Shown in pieces: positions 34,504 through 46,735 of a stretch of 64,000 bases of DNA. The position numbers were made by a program, and so were the translations under genes. Below the pieces are notes generated by a model. It saw nothing but the letters and a program-made list of their open reading frames with translations, did no database searches and was not told the origin of the DNA. Source of the DNA: Brachypterus glaber (Eukaryota; Arthropoda; Insecta; Coleoptera; Kateretidae); NCBI GenBank assembly GCA_958510825.1, contig OY294044.1, positions 81,266,895 through 81,330,894 of the forward strand, given 5' to 3'. The first letter of the stretch is position 1. Every line of letters starts with the position of its first letter.

Positions 34504-34999
34504 TTAGTTTTTAAGGTAACGTTTTTTAAAAGTTTTTAGTTGTTAGATGTTTAAGAAAAATACAATACTAATTTGCAATTTAATTCAGCTATTAACGCGC
34601 AATAAATGGTATTTAATAGGATTTATAATTGTTTAAACTTTTTTTTAAGGTTCACTGAAGGGCTCACTAGCGTATTTTTTTTCAAATAAGTTTATTAGGC
34701 TAGATAATACGTTTAAAAGAGTTAAAAAAAAATGAAAATAAAAAAAAATATTAAAATAGGCTTAAAATTATCAAAAGGATCTGTTGCGATTTTTAAACAT
34801 AATGATTTTTAATAACCAATAAACCTATTTTATTAATCTAAAAAAAACTTTAGGTGCACATCTCTTAAAACTTATAAAATGCAGGGTCACACTGTGTACA
34901 GAATTTAGTTTAACCCTTACTCTCATCCTTAATCAATTTTTCTTTTGTTTAAAGAAAAAAACTCTTCGGACACTTTTGCTTTCCTGAGAAATGCCCTTA

Positions 35000-35131
35000 G
35001 GGAACTTTCAAGTATTATTTCGCTCCTAGGGGGGTGGGGGCCATTTTGGAGTGTTACGCTCATGTTAATGGTATAGGAAAATAGCGTTACAAATGATCAA
35101 AATTTGCGTTACGTAATACTTGAACGTTCCC
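35000..35131. mobile_element. Harbinger-type MITE, 132 bp, intact
   Basis: The ends GGGAACTTTCAAGTATTA and ATACTTGAACGTTCCC are flanked by TTA (34997-34999, 35132-35134). Internally it aligns (inverted) with the two outer parts of 17257-18195, without the LINE. Confidence 0.88.
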
Positions 35132-35134
35132 TTA

Positions 35135-36027
35135 TTATACGTTTAATTTGTAAACGTAATTTTTTGTCCAAAATAAAAAAGTCCTTCCGCATGTCACGTT
35201 TCTTTCCGACACGATAACTCAAGAAAGAATAATCCGAAAGACTTAAATTTTTTAGCAAAAGTCAACCTTAGTAAAGACACAAAGCCTATTAAAATTAAAA
35301 GAATTCCTCCAAAAATAATAAAGTTATCGGGGGCTAAATATTTAAGAAAAAAAAATTAGAAATAGTGGAAGACTAAATGATTTAATGAAAATTTACTTTT
35401 ATAAAAAAATCAATCGTACCAAATTTAAAAATAATACCGCCAAAAAACACAAAAGTTAAAGGATGCTAAACTTAAAAAAAAAATAGAAAAAAAATAGAAG
35501 GAAAAGTGCGGTAAAAATACTTAAGTTAAAAATAAAATTATCAAAAGGATTACTCGTATCAAATTTGAAAAAAAAATCCCCTAAAAACAAACTTTTCCAA
35601 ACCCAAACCTTTAAAAAATCGAAAAAATAGAAAGAAAGTTGTTATCAACAAAAATTACCTTTATTAAAGTCAATCATAACAAATATGTATACATATAAAG
35701 GGTGCAATGCAATTTTATTAAATTTAATTTAAAACTTTACCGGGAAAAAGCTACTTGAAACTGCAAGGAGTATACTTTAGAATATGAAGCACTATATATC
35801 TTGACAGCTTGTTTTTTTTTCATGCATACATTTTGTCCTTATTGAGATCCTTTTATTTTTATGGGATTTCATACGTTTTATGTGATTTGAATAGGTAATT
35901 TGAGTTGGGATCAAATATAATATCTACAAAGAATAAACATTTTGTATGTCGGCTGATCCTTATAAAAACGTCGTATGGTAACTAGTCTAAAAAATTTAAA
36001 AAAATATATACAAAGTTTCATATCGAC
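35135..36027. other. Non-coding stretch with dispersed repeat words
   Basis: Around 35755-35820 the phrase GGAGTATACTTTAGAATATGAAGCACTATATATC is a diverged member of the AATGCGAAGCATT repeat, followed by the CATGCATACATTTTGTCC word shared with 31871. Otherwise nothing. Confidence 0.45.
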
Positions 36028-36552
36028 GGCTTAGAGTGTTAACCTGCTAACCTGCTAACTCCACTTTTGGACGAAAATGATATCGTTCAAAGGAGGGTAC
36101 TTATTTACACCATCTGCCAAAAACAGGTAACTCTAAACTTTTCCAAAATATAACTTTTTCCATGATGCTAAAAGCTGCTAACTCCTCCACTTCCAGCAAA
36201 TATTTTAAAATGATTGCTTTTTTATGTTAAGTATGAAAAGTATTTTGTACTTTCATTTTCTAAAATAAAAACCTTTGCAATAACTTCTTTATTTTTTGAA
36301 AAATCTTTACCTAAAACCTGTCAAGTCCTTGATGGAAATTTGTCTCAAAGGTAGAAAACCTGCCAACTCCTTTTTAATTCAATGAAAATTAAGCCCAAAT
36401 TATTTTTTTTTTGTAGTTGATAGTTATTAAAACCCCCAAAACACGCTAATAAAGAAACGGGATTATACAATAATTTTAGAAATAATTATAAAGTTTTTTT
36501 CTTCTCCTGTAAAGTTTGGTCAAAAGGAGTTAGCGGGTTAACACTCTAAGCC
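36028..36552. mobile_element. MITE with GGCTTAGAGTGTTAACC ends
   Basis: GGCTTAGAGTGTTAACCTGC at the left is matched by its complement at the right (GCGGGTTAACACTCTAAGCC). GAC occurs at both flanks (36025-36027, 36553-36555), a possible 3-bp duplication. The word CTGCTAACTCC is repeated inside. 525 bp, non-coding. Confidence 0.75.
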
Positions 36553-36559
36553 GACGATA

Positions 36560-37095
36560 TATTAAAAATAAATTGTTTATAATAATTTTTAATACGTATA
36601 CCGTAAATTACGGTCCGTAATATAATATAATCCCGATCTCGAAATAAATATTCAGATTTGTGAAATTTATTCACGATCTTGATTTACCCCAAGAATCATC
36701 TAACTCAGGGACCCTCTGGTCTATAAAAAAATAAAAAAAAATAAAAAATAATATAGTTTTATGTTAGTTAGTTATCCGTTAACCCATGGTACCGTTAGGT
36801 GTCGGGTTTTGTTTTGCCTTTGCAAAAATTTTCCATATATTTCTATCCTTCGCCAGTTCTTTTGCATCCCTCCATGTAGTACGCCTTTCATTTAAAATTT
36901 CCCCTATTTCCTGATTCCTCCCAGTTGAATTTTTTGCATCCCATAGTTTTATATATTAAAAATAAATTGTTTATAATAGTTTTTAATAGGTATACCGTGA
37001 TATAGTCTAGTCCCGATCTAGAAATAAATCTCGGGATTGGCAGAATTAATCCTGATAACGATTTACCCCAAAAATCTTCGAGTACGGGTATTTTG
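36560..37095. repeat. Direct repeat pair flanking a LINE fragment
   Basis: The block ATATTAAAAATAAATTGTTT...GTATACCGT...AATCCCGATCTCGAAATAAAT...GATTTACCCCAA occurs at about 36557-36692 and again at 36951-37072. The LINE fragment between them may have been inserted with a long duplication, or the block is a tandem repeat. Confidence 0.6.
36779..36950 (-). pseudogene. C-terminal end of a LINE ORF2
   Basis: One minus-strand frame of about 55 codons reads WDAKNSTGRNQEIGEIL, RRTTWRDAKELAKDRNIW and ends PTPNGTMG-stop. The W-x-D-A-x2-L-A-x-D-R-x2-W pattern is typical of the last residues of several LINE ORF2 proteins. Only the C-terminus survives. Confidence 0.55.
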
Positions 37096-37199
37096 GGATC
37101 CCGATATTTCGGGATTGGAAACTCTAATCGTAATAGGAACAGGCTATATCTACTTCCGACGTACTGTACGTAGGTCGTACACCAAGCTGAGTGCAAGTC

Positions 37200-37375
37200 C
37201 AGTATTATTTTTGGCTATTTTAAAGCTTTTAAGGTATATTTTACTTCACAATTGTATTCTCCCCGTTTTAATTAGCATAAAAAACACCAAACAGGCGAAA
37301 GAACCAAACCAAACCAAAGAATTAGGTTATGTTACGTCGGACATTTAAATAGGCAGTTCGATCGTAATATAAGTT
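37200..37375. repeat. Dispersed repeat, uninterrupted copy
   Basis: Matches 17120-17253 plus 18199-18245 in order (TTTTAAGGTATATTTTACTTC, AATTGTATTCTCCCCGTTTT, CACCAAACAGGCGAAAGAAC, GGACATTTAAATAGGCAGTTCG), without the MITE. Confidence 0.7.
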
Positions 37376-37436
37376 CAGCAATTTGCGCCTTCGCCAAAAT
37401 TGTAAATATATCTGTTCACAGAAATAACAAATAAAA

Positions 37437-37486
37437 AACCCGATTTTATAAAAGTATCACGATACTTTTATAAAGTCCGGTTTATT
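37437..37486. repeat. Hairpin, about 23-bp arms
   Basis: AAACCCGATTTTATAAAAGT-AT and its complement surround a CACG loop. Near-perfect stem. Confidence 0.85.
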
Positions 37487-38368
37487 TATTTTTTTATTTT
37501 TTTTTGCGTTTTAAATAATTTTAACTTGAGTTTAAACATTCGGAAATAGCTATTTTCCTGTTCCTGTGTTCAAAACGGCTCTTTTCCTCAATAGATTGCA
37601 AGCAATCGATTTCGAAATAGCCTCTTTACGCATGTGTTAGGAACAATATTTTTTCTACAAGGGGAGTTAAAAATTAAATATGCTTTAATACTATATCAAA
37701 CAAATTTTATTTTTTTTTGAACTAGGAAAACAATCAACAGTTAAGAAATTTTAGCAGTTTTATAATTTTATGAATAAATATAACAAAAAAAAAACACATT
37801 ATGCAATTAAGAAATTAAACAATATTTAAGCGTGCGGAAAAAGCAATCTTTTCGCACGTATATGAGTGCGGAAAGATACGTCAGAGTATACAAAGGAATG
37901 CGAAGCATTGCATATCGTTATAACTTGTTTTTTATTTTAAGATTTATAAAATAATTAATAATAGCTAAAAATATAACTTGTGTATTGTATGTGTACAATG
38001 TTCATATGAACGATTTTAGTTAAGATTCGTATTTTTTTTTTGCCTTTAATCTTAGAATTGAACGTAAGCCTTAAATCAAATGTAATCCCAAAATAAATAT
38101 GCAATCACAGAAATAAAATAGGAATTTTTTTTAACGAACAACACAAATAAGTTTTCTCATTTATAGAAGATTAAACCAGCGAATTGTAAAAACCTAGTCT
38201 CTCAATTTGCTTTTAATATTTTAAGGGGAAACAACATATATGCAAATTTTACAAATTGAAAATAAAACTGAAATGGATTTTAAATAGCTATATGTTGGAA
38301 AATAATAGTCAGCCATTCTGTACTAGTACCAAGTACCAAAAAAAAGTCAAATGAACTACTTAAAACAG
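37487..38368. other. Non-coding stretch with AATGCGAAGCATT motif
   Basis: The hairpin word AATGCGAAGCATT is at 37897-37909 after CAGAGTATACAAAGG. The word GTGCGGAAA occurs twice just upstream. No gene. Confidence 0.5.
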
Positions 38369-38776
<408 letters not shown>

Positions 38777-39009
38777 AAAATAGCCTATTTCCAATTTTAA
38801 TCCTAATCATAATCTTAAAAGATAAACACTTTTTGAGTTCCGAAAATATTTTTTAGATGCAGTAATGCAAATCCGAAGTCTGTTTTTGGCGCCATTTTTA
38901 TTAATCTTCTGCCTCACCGGCCTGCAGGGGAATACCGTGTTTGTTTCGTGTAAATTTAAAAATTAATTATAAGTAAATACATTATTATAAGTTGTTTCAT
39001 TAGGGATTA
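38777..39009. other. Spacer, nothing recognised
   Basis: About 230 bp with no recognisable feature. Confidence 0.4.
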
Positions 39010-40120
39010 TAAATAAAAAAATTATCTTGGCAACAGATTTTTTAATTAAAATACAAACTCGCAAAATTATGTCACGCCTGATATGACACGCCAGTTACAA
39101 AGATATTATTATTTTTCCAAATATTGAAATAAAGTCTAATCTAAGCAAATAAATTAGGTGTCGATATCGTGTCTCGAGGGGCTGACCGCGAGGAAATCTT
39201 TTGTACAAGCCAAAGGAACTCAGGAGGAACTCTGGAGGAACTCCAAGAAACTTCGAGGAACTCTAAGAAACTCTGGAGGAACTCCGAGTAATTTCGAAGG
39301 AACTCCGAGGAACTCCGAAGGAACTCCGAGAAACTCCGGAGGAACTCTTTGCAAAAAGGAACTCTTTTGTACAAACTTCAGACGCAGTCAGAAACAATTA
39401 TTATTTATGCGTATTAACGTTTTTATTTTCAAACTAGATGAGCCGTTACAATCACCTTATCAAAACATCCTACCTTTGGGCGCCAATTTTTTTTTGAAGG
39501 GGCCAAGGCCAAGATTGGTAGAAATGGGACAAAGCTTTTTTCCTGTTATGGGGGGCCAATTTTTTTTTGAAGGGACGCCAAGTTTGGTAAAAACCGTCAG
39601 GGACAAAGCTTTTTTTCTTGAAGGTAATTTTTGGGCTCCAATTTTTGTTTTGGAAGGGGCGCCAAGTTTGGTACCGTCAGGGACAAAGATTTTTTTCAAG
39701 AAGGCATTTTTTGGGCGCCAAAAAGTAGTGCTTGCATAGCGGTAATTTCTACGGCTTATTTGCCAAAAATTACCCCTTCCAGAGAGGAACTCTTAAGGAA
39801 CACAGGAGGAACTCCCAAGGAACTCTGGAGGAACTCCGAGGAACTCTTTGCAAAAAGGAACTCTTTTGCACAAATTTCAGACGCGGTCAGCCCCTCGTCG
39901 TGTCTATATAATGTGTATAAAAAAATTTAACTCGGTAGTCTCATACAATTAACAGAATTTTAAATAAATTGGACCAAGTGTCGAATGTGAGTGGTTCAAG
40001 TGGGAAAACATAAGGAAAGTAGTTTTTATTACAAGTAATGTACATTAAAAATAATTTTAAATAGTTTTAGATTGATAGATATTGGTATTTCAAGTGTTAA
40101 ATTGTCACGCTAGATACAAA
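39010..40120. repeat. Dispersed repeat interrupted by the 39175-39897 element
   Basis: 39010-39174 and 39898-40120 together match the reverse complement of 6421-6665 (ATACAAACTCGC, GTCACGCCTGATAT, AGGTGTCGATATCGTGTCT, GTCTCATACAA, AAGTGTCGAATGTG). The repeat existed before the insertion. Confidence 0.7.
39175..39897. mobile_element. Repeat-built element with CGAGGGGCTGACCGCG ends, 8-bp duplication
   Basis: 723 bp. The inverted ends are CGAGGGGCTGACCGCG and CGCGGTCAGCCCCTCG, flanked by TCGTGTCT on both sides (39167-39174, 39898-39905). Inside are two direct blocks of imperfect GGAGGAACTCC repeats (39208-39365, 39780-39870), each ending CTTTGCAAAAAGGAACTCTT. Between them are three to four tandem units of about 75 bp with GGGCGCCAATTTTTTTTTGA and GGGACAAAGCTTTTTT. 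The 193-codon ORF across it is a repeat artefact. An 8-bp duplication suggests hAT- or P-like mobilisation. Confidence 0.82.
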
Positions 40121-40650
40121 AGCTGATAAGCTATCCTATTAGTAGATAAAATCTGTTAAAAATTAATTATTTTATCAAATTCTATTAAATGTTTCAAAAA
40201 ATGTAAGGTCTATGAGCAAATATTTTTCATAGCAGGTTTTATCTTAAAAGGAAGGCGATAAGTAACGAAATTACCCTAATTTAAATTTGCAGTAATACCT
40301 ATTAAAAATTCAAAAGTATTCCACCCCTTAATAAAATTTTCTTTAAAAGGCGCCAGACAAAATATGAAACAAAACAGTCTCTTGCTCATCCTCGGCAATT
40401 TATTCCAAAGGATAACTAGTTTTTTGCACCCCACAAATTTGTCTGTCTACGCTTTAAGGTTAACAAACCGGTTCACTCAAGTTAACTCGAATTAATCTAG
40501 ATCTGGATGAACAGTTGCAAGGACTGTATCAAGCGAATTACAAAAAAATACTCAGCAAGGACTCAAGCACATTTACACTAAGTAGTGACACGGTCCATGC
40601 TCTACGTACTTCAAAACAGTCTAAAGCAACGAGAAAGGCGCGCCTAGACG
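40121..40650. other. Non-coding stretch, nothing recognised
   Basis: A 60-codon open frame at 40515-40697 is lysine/threonine-rich and has no domain. Nothing else. Confidence 0.4.
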
Positions 40651-41470
40651 CGACGCACACGTGTAAAAAATACCAAAAAAACGGAAAAAAATCATGAAAC
40701 GTCGAATGTTGAATATTTATAAACCTTATTGTGTCCTCTAAATGATTTTAATACATTTTTTTGAAAATGTTTACGACCTTGCGTAAAAAATTAAATTTAA
40801 GTGGCACACTGCATACCGGGTGGGCCATTTAAAAGTTAAAAGTCCATATCTCAGAAACCGTATAAGATAGGTTTTTGAAATTTGGTACTAACCTTCAATA
40901 TCAAGGGGGACCCCTTTCTATCAAAGCAGGTTTTTATTTCATCCACAGCCTTAGGCGGGAGACGGGGTAACTTAAAAATTTTAAATAGAATAGGGGTGTT
41001 TTTTATTCAGATTCAAATTCAGATAAAAATTTACATAATTGACCGAAAAAGTTTTTTTTTCAACCTCAAAAACACTAAAATAAAAAACGCCATTTAAAAA
41101 ATTTAAAAAAATTGAATATTTTAAACCTAAAAATATACAAAAGAAATCAAATCTGAATTTTTTCCAAAAATTTAAATTTTTTTACCTGACGCGTCCGGAC
41201 ATGGAGATAATACCTTTCTATGATTTAATACCCCATATTTGTACTATACTTTAAAATTTAAAAAATACAGTCTTAAAAAAAATTAAGTGTAAGATATTGT
41301 ATATGCAATGTGCCACTTAAATTTAATTTTTTAAGCAAGACCGCAAACATTTAAAAAAAAATGGATATACATTATTTAGAGGACACTATAAGGTTTATAA
41401 ATATTCAACTTTCGACGCTTCATGATTTTTTTCCGTTTTTTTTGGATTTTTTTTTTACCTGTGTGCGTCG
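40651..41470. mobile_element. Foldback element, CGACGCACAC ends
   Basis: 820 bp. CGACGCACACGTGTAAAAAA and GTTGAATATTTATAAACCTTATTGTGTCC in the left arm pair with GGACACTATAAGGTTTATAAATATTCAAC and ACCTGTGTGCGTCG in the right. Both arms contain TTTAAGTGGCACA(C/T)TGCATA. The centre (40815-41190) carries TATCTCAGAAACCGTATAAGAT. One arm of this family is also tandemly repeated at 45800-46735. Confidence 0.78.
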
Positions 41471-41913
41471 TTAAAATAGCACAGGTCAACTAAAAGAAAA
41501 TTCTGGCAACAGACCAACTGTTTTAAGTTAATTTTGGGTCTTAGATTTCGAATCTGTAATCAGATTTTTCTGGAATCTGGATTCTGGATTTTTTTCTATA
41601 TGCACTTAAAATTGCTAATTTACAATACTTCATAAAGGTTTTTTCCCTAAAATACTGGCATTGGAGCGAGCATTTTGGCATTAACCAACGTTTTTAAGTC
41701 AACTTAAAGTTGCTAGTTTACACTATTCCATAAAGGTTTTTCCTAAAACACTAGCATTGGATCGAGCATTTTGGCATTAACCAAGATTTTTAAGATATAA
41801 AAATAAAATGCAAGAAATCGTATGCTTGCAGAATATTGATGGGCTCTTAAAAATTACAAAAACAGTTGCCTACTATGCAAATAAAAAGAGCTAAAAAAGA
41901 AAAATATTATGTA
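41471..41913. repeat. Two direct copies of a 98-bp unit
   Basis: 41603-41701 and 41702-41797 share ACTTAAARTTGCTARTTTAC, CATAAAGGTTTTT, GGATYGAGCATTTTGGCATT and AACCAACGTTTTTAAG in order. Confidence 0.75.
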
Positions 41914-42166
41914 CAGTTGTGGAACAAACATGCAAAAACCGATAAATCCATGTTATCTTATTTAGCAGAAAACTTGTACAGCGTAATCCCAATTTTTTTT
42001 AAAATCCTAAACCTGGCGAAAATTGTTCATGGGTGATATAATTATCGGCTTTTGCTTGTATATGATGCGCTATATCAAGCGCTACAAAATTATTAAAAAT
42101 CGATACATAGGTCAAAACATGCAAAAAGTGGATTTATCGGTTTTTGCATGTTTGCTCCACAATTGT
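41914..42166. mobile_element. Hairpin MITE, about 37-bp arms
   Basis: GTTGTGGAACAAACATGCAA...CCGATAAATCCA (41916-41950) is the reverse complement of 42129-42164. 253 bp including loop, non-coding. Confidence 0.75.
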
Positions 42167-42267
42167 TCTTGACTTTTGTTTTTATTATGTATTGAAATAA
42201 AAATAAATAAAAGGGTTTGCAAATACATTTTTTTTGTTAGTACTCGTACTACTTCTCTTAAGTGAAA
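42167..42267. other. Short spacer
   Basis: Nothing recognised. Confidence 0.4.
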
Positions 42268-42883
42268 TATGTCCAAATCTGATATTCGTAATCACCGACC
42301 TATAGCTATAATAAACAACTTCTCTAAGGTTCACATCTAGCAATCTTGCCTGTTTCACTCAGTTAATATCGGGGTGTATAGACAATTTTCTTCAAGCATA
42401 TTGTATACTGACTTCTCTAAGGCTTTCGAAAGACTCGATCACAGATTTCTTATCATGATGCTCGACATATTCGGTTTTTTAATTCCTCTCTTATGCCTAA
42501 TGATTACTTATTTATATAACAGAATGCAATATGTTGAATGCAGTGGTATAAAATCTGTTTATATACATTGCAGCGTCGGGTCAATTATGGGTCCACTGTT
42601 ATTTATCATTTTTATTAATGATCTAATAATGATCCTGATTAATGTATATGGTCTTCTTTTCGCAGACGATATGAAGTTATATAAGATAATCCAAAGTTTA
42701 ATTGATTGTATTCAACTACAAGATATTTTAGATACTGTAGTTAAATGATGCAATGAACACAAGTTACCCTTAAATGCCGATAAATGTCACACATTCAGTT
42801 TTACAAAAAAACTAAATTTCATCACTTTTGACTACAAAATGGACGGGCACAGTTTGGACAGACCTTTTGACAAAAAATTATCT

Positions 42884-43110
42884 TTTTATTTATTTATTTA
42901 TTTATTTAATTATTTATTGGTTTATAGTCGTTCTGGGACCTTACTCGAAGGTAGTTTATACCATATTTGACTGTTAATTACAATTAAATTTTATTTACAA
43001 AAACTTCCCCCATATGTTCCAAAATGTTCTTATCTGCATTTATCCATACAGCATATGGCAGTTTTTTTATGTCCATGATTGATTTCATATAAAAGATTCA
43101 GAAGAATTCC
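42884..43110 (-). mobile_element. 3' end of another LINE inserted in the first
   Basis: On the minus strand a short coding end (MDIKKLPYAVWINADKNIL) and 3' UTR lead to an (AAAT)n tail at 42884-42912. It lies in opposite orientation within the jockey-like LINE. Confidence 0.55.
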
Positions 43111-43499
43111 ATAAAAAATGTATAAAATTACAAAATATATCTGTTGACTTTGACATTAAACGTCATAGAAAAAAAAAAAAAAACACATAAACAACATTGT
43201 ATCCAAAGCTTACAAATCACTGGGGTATATTATTAGGAATATTAAATGTTTTAGCATTAAAACAGTTAATTTGCACTATATGTCCTATGTCAGATCACAT
43301 TTCGAATATTGTTCTGTAGTTTGGTGTTCTTATTATGCTGTTCTAATATCTGCTTTAGAAAACGTTTAAAGATGTTACCTCAAATATCTGTATCTTAGGA
43401 AATAAGGTAGTATCCAGCTAGAGGGATACCTAATGTGAATTTGTTAAACGATCTTTCCTCTTTCTTGATGCTTATCTTGAACTTCCCCCTCTCAACACT

Positions 43500-43772
43500 A
43501 ATTCAGATTACATCCCGTCAATCTAAACCAGGACAGCAACCAAAAAGTCAACCAAAAAGTGCAACACTTCGCAGAAATTGTGAAACATCCGAAAAAGAAC
43601 ATTCGATTTTGCTCTGCCGCCGAAATGGTGTGTTTTAGCAACTTACGGTTCCGGTTCTCGGTGCTCCAACTACCTGATAATAGTTGGTGAAGATTTCATC
43701 AAGAAACTAGCTGTAAGAGAGAAGTTATAGGTGAAACACTCACTCACATTCTTTTTGGGCCACCCTGTATAA
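43500..43772. mobile_element. Fragment ending in a TTTGGGCCACCCTGTAT terminus
   Basis: The right side ends CTTTTTGGGCCACCCTGTAT, a typical outer end of TA-flanked mariner-type MITEs. The left boundary is not clear. The fragment separates two parts of the jockey-like LINE. Confidence 0.4.
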
Positions 43773-43938
43773 CAATATTTACTCTAGGATTGATATTTTA
43801 AATACTTCTATTTGTAAAATAAAAAACTTTTTTGCTGTACCTGCTGTGATTACTGACATTGTTATTAAGTTTACTTAACATGACAAACTCTGTAATGGCA
43901 AAGACCTGTGTGAGTTTTTGAATAAATAAATAAATAAA

Positions 43939-45439
43939 GAAACCCTACCTGGAATCCTTAAAGTAGTACTGTCTGAAAGTACTTCCCAATTTGAGATTCT
44001 CAAAATATTATTTCTTTAAGTTCTCATGCTCACCTTATTTTAAACACTACAACCAGCTGATGCACCCATAAACATGAACTTAATTCGATGTTTGAAATTA
44101 GGATTTTCTAGGAAAGAAGTATTACTTGTGGTAGCCTAATAGATGGGGGACAGTTTGTCGCTATTTTGAGTTTTAGAAATATTGGTTTGCTGTTTGTTAA
44201 GATAAAAGAAAATAACTTGTGTCTAGATTGGATTGTGCTGAATAAGATATGTACTATTTTTAAATTGTTGTACCTAACTAGCATGTTTAGAATGAACTCT
44301 TAGAAAAACTCCCTATTTTTTTATTTGAACGTATACTGAAAGGTTTTTGTTACAAGGTGCATCCGGGTAACTATTTTAGAGTAATATGAAAAAATAACTA
44401 TTCTACATTACATTTATAAAAAATTACCCATGGAATACCATAGATGTACTTTTAGCAAAAATCCTTGGAACCCCATTTTTACAAAGATATGAAAATATGA
44501 AAAATAGGAAAATAGATACTCTGGCCGCCTTTTGGACATGGTTGCAAAATATCCTTGACAGTGTTTCAGTTAAAAACGTCTAGCTTTGTGGGTTTTTGCT
44601 CAAAAAAAAAATAAAAACGAAACTCAGGATTTTATTTTTTTGCTATAATTAAAAAAAAAAAATGACTGGTCAATTTCTCTTTCAGATTATTGATCAGCAT
44701 GAAAATGCGCAACTTTTTTCCAATTTAACCGATCTTGTATCTTCTATAATACCGAGCTTGAGGTCGAAAAACGGGAAACCTGTATAAAAAAATAAAAAAG
44801 CCGAAAAAGATTTTAAAATAATAAAAAATCTATAGATTTCTTTGATTCTCCCTTAAATTCCTGGTGATGATGAAAAGCCGAAACATAGGTGAATTAAATT
44901 TAAATTTAATATAGACCGTATGATACCGAATTTGAAATAAAAATCTAAAGTTTTCTTTGATTTTCTGTTAAAATTCTGATGATAACTATCAATTTTAACG
45001 AAACATGGAATTTTATTTAGCCTATGGTACGCGTAATCAAAACGAATCTGTTGACGCCTCGAAAGTCGGGTAAAAAATGGCACCCCTATAACTTTTTTTG
45101 TTATAAACGTTTTTTTCTCAAAATTTCAGGTCAATACTTAAATACGAAACAGCAATTTTTTCTGGTTGCTAAAACCAGAAATCAGCTCAAATCTAAAAAA
45201 ATATAATTATCAATTTACTAGCAATTTAAGTTTTAAATTAATAAATCAAAATGTTATATCTTACAATGAAAATGTAGATAAAATTGTCTATTTCTATATA
45301 AAAGTTTAAATGGCTAAAGTTTCCAGTTAACTTTTTTTTGCTCTTATGACTCAGTGTTTAGGAAAGTTAAAAATATCACAATATATAAGCTTCTAATAGA
45401 ACTACAATATACGACTTTAAGGAAAATAAATTGCACTTT
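43939..45439. other. Non-coding stretch with a weak internal duplication
   Basis: The segment near 44829-44895 (TTTCTTTGATTCTCCCTTAAATTCCTG, CGAAACATAGG) resembles 44945-45010. No gene or transposon recognised. Confidence 0.4.
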
Positions 45440-46735
45440 ATAGTTTCGGTTATAAGTTAAAAACTACGATTGCACACGAAATACACCTGCCAATAAATAC
45501 TTTTATCCAATACATACAGATAATAAGACAATTACCAGTTTTATTTTAAATAGATAAACTCAATAATAACCCCCGCGTGGCTTTTACTTTATTGAGTGGA
45601 TAATTATTTATTTTAACCACTCAACTGTCACTTGTCAAATTATTTTCTTGTAAATGTCAAAAATTTTTTTTATAAAAATATGAATTCCTAAGCTATTTAT
45701 TGGATAAAACCTTGTATGGTACTCATGGGTAAACCGATATTGCCCTCTCGAAAATTAACCTGCTTGGCTGACGCCTAGTACTAGTACCATAAATAACTAT
45801 TTCCTTCGACGCACACAGGTAAAAAATTAAAAAAAAAAAAACGGGAAAAAATCATGAAGCGTCGGAAGTTGAATATTTATAAACCTTATAATGTATATAC
45901 ATTTTTTTGAAGATGTTTGCGGTCTTGCTTAAAAAATTAAATTTAAGTGGCACATTGCATATACAATCTTACACTTATTTTGTTTAGGGCTGTATTTTTT
46001 AAATTTGAAAATATAGTACAAATATGGGGTATTAAATCATAGAAAGGTATTATCTCCATATAGTTTCGGTTATGAGTTAAAAACTACAATTGCATACGAA
46101 ATACACCTGTCAGTAAAAATCATGAAGCGTCGGAAGTTGAATATTTATAAACCTTATAATGTCCTCTAAATGATGTATATACATTTTTTTGAAAATGTTT
46201 GCCGTCTTGCTTAAAAAATTAAATTTAAGTGGCACATTGTATATACAATCTTACACTTATTTTGTTTAGGGCTGTATTTTTTAAATTTAAAAATATAGCA
46301 CAAATATGGGGTATTAAATCATAGAAAGGTATTATCTCCATAAAGTTTCGGTTATAAGTTAAAAACTACAATTGCACACGAAATACACCTGTCAATAAAT
46401 ACTTTTTCCTACGACGCACACAGGTAAAAAATTAAAAAAAAAACGGAAAAAAATCATCACTATAAACCTTAGTGTCCTCTGTATGATGTATATACATTTT
46501 TTTAAAAATATTTGCGGTCTTGCTTAAAAAATTAAATTTAAGTGGCACATTGCATATACAATCTTACACTTATTTAGTTTAGGGCTGTATTTTCCAAATT
46601 TGAAAATATAGTACAAATATGGGGTATTAAATCATAGAAAGGTATTATCTCCATAAAGTTTCGGTTATAAGTTAAAAACTACAATTGCACACGAAATACA
46701 CCTGCCAATAAATACTTTTTCCTACGACGCCCTTT
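45440..46735. repeat. Tandem array of roughly 300-bp units
   Basis: TAGTTTCGGTTATAAGTTAAAAACTAC occurs near 45440, 46062, 46342 and 46656. Between them come GACGCACACAGGTAAAAAATT, ATCATGAAGCGTCGGAAGTT, TTTAAGTGGCACATTG and GGGGTATTAAATCATAGAAAGG, in the same order in each unit. The block is the same sequence as one arm of the 40651-41470 foldback. Confidence 0.85.

Larger units (their letters stand above)
33262..34896. mobile_element. Foldback element with inverted transposase fragments, TACA duplication
   Basis: 1635 bp. CACAGTGCGACCCTGCA at the left pairs with TGCAGGGTCACACTGTG at the right, and TACA flanks both sides (33258-33261, 34897-34900). The inverted arms run through AAGAGATGTGCACC, AAATCGCAACAGATCCTTTTG, ATTATCTCGCC and GGGCTCACTAG. 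CACAG ends with a 4-bp duplication are compatible with a Chapaev-like CMC element. Each arm carries the same coding fragment in opposite orientation. Confidence 0.82.
42268..43938 (+). pseudogene. Jockey-like LINE reverse transcriptase, 5'-truncated and interrupted
   Basis: Open pieces give RT blocks in order: IRNHRPIAIINNFSKV (about 42282), then after a stop YTDFSKAFERLDHRFL, GSIMGPLLFIIFINDL and LFADDMKLY (YADD box with Tyr changed to Phe), LPLNADKCHTFSF, then after an insertion YKSLGYIIRNIKC and YVRSHFEYCSVVWCSY. After another insertion a short C-terminus precedes (AAAT)n at 43919-43938. Two insertions (about 42884-43110 and 43500-43772) and several stops break it. Confidence 0.8.

Noticed and set aside
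39158..39739. 193-codon plus-strand ORF
   Set aside because: It spans minisatellite and 75-bp repeats of a transposable element and has no domain.
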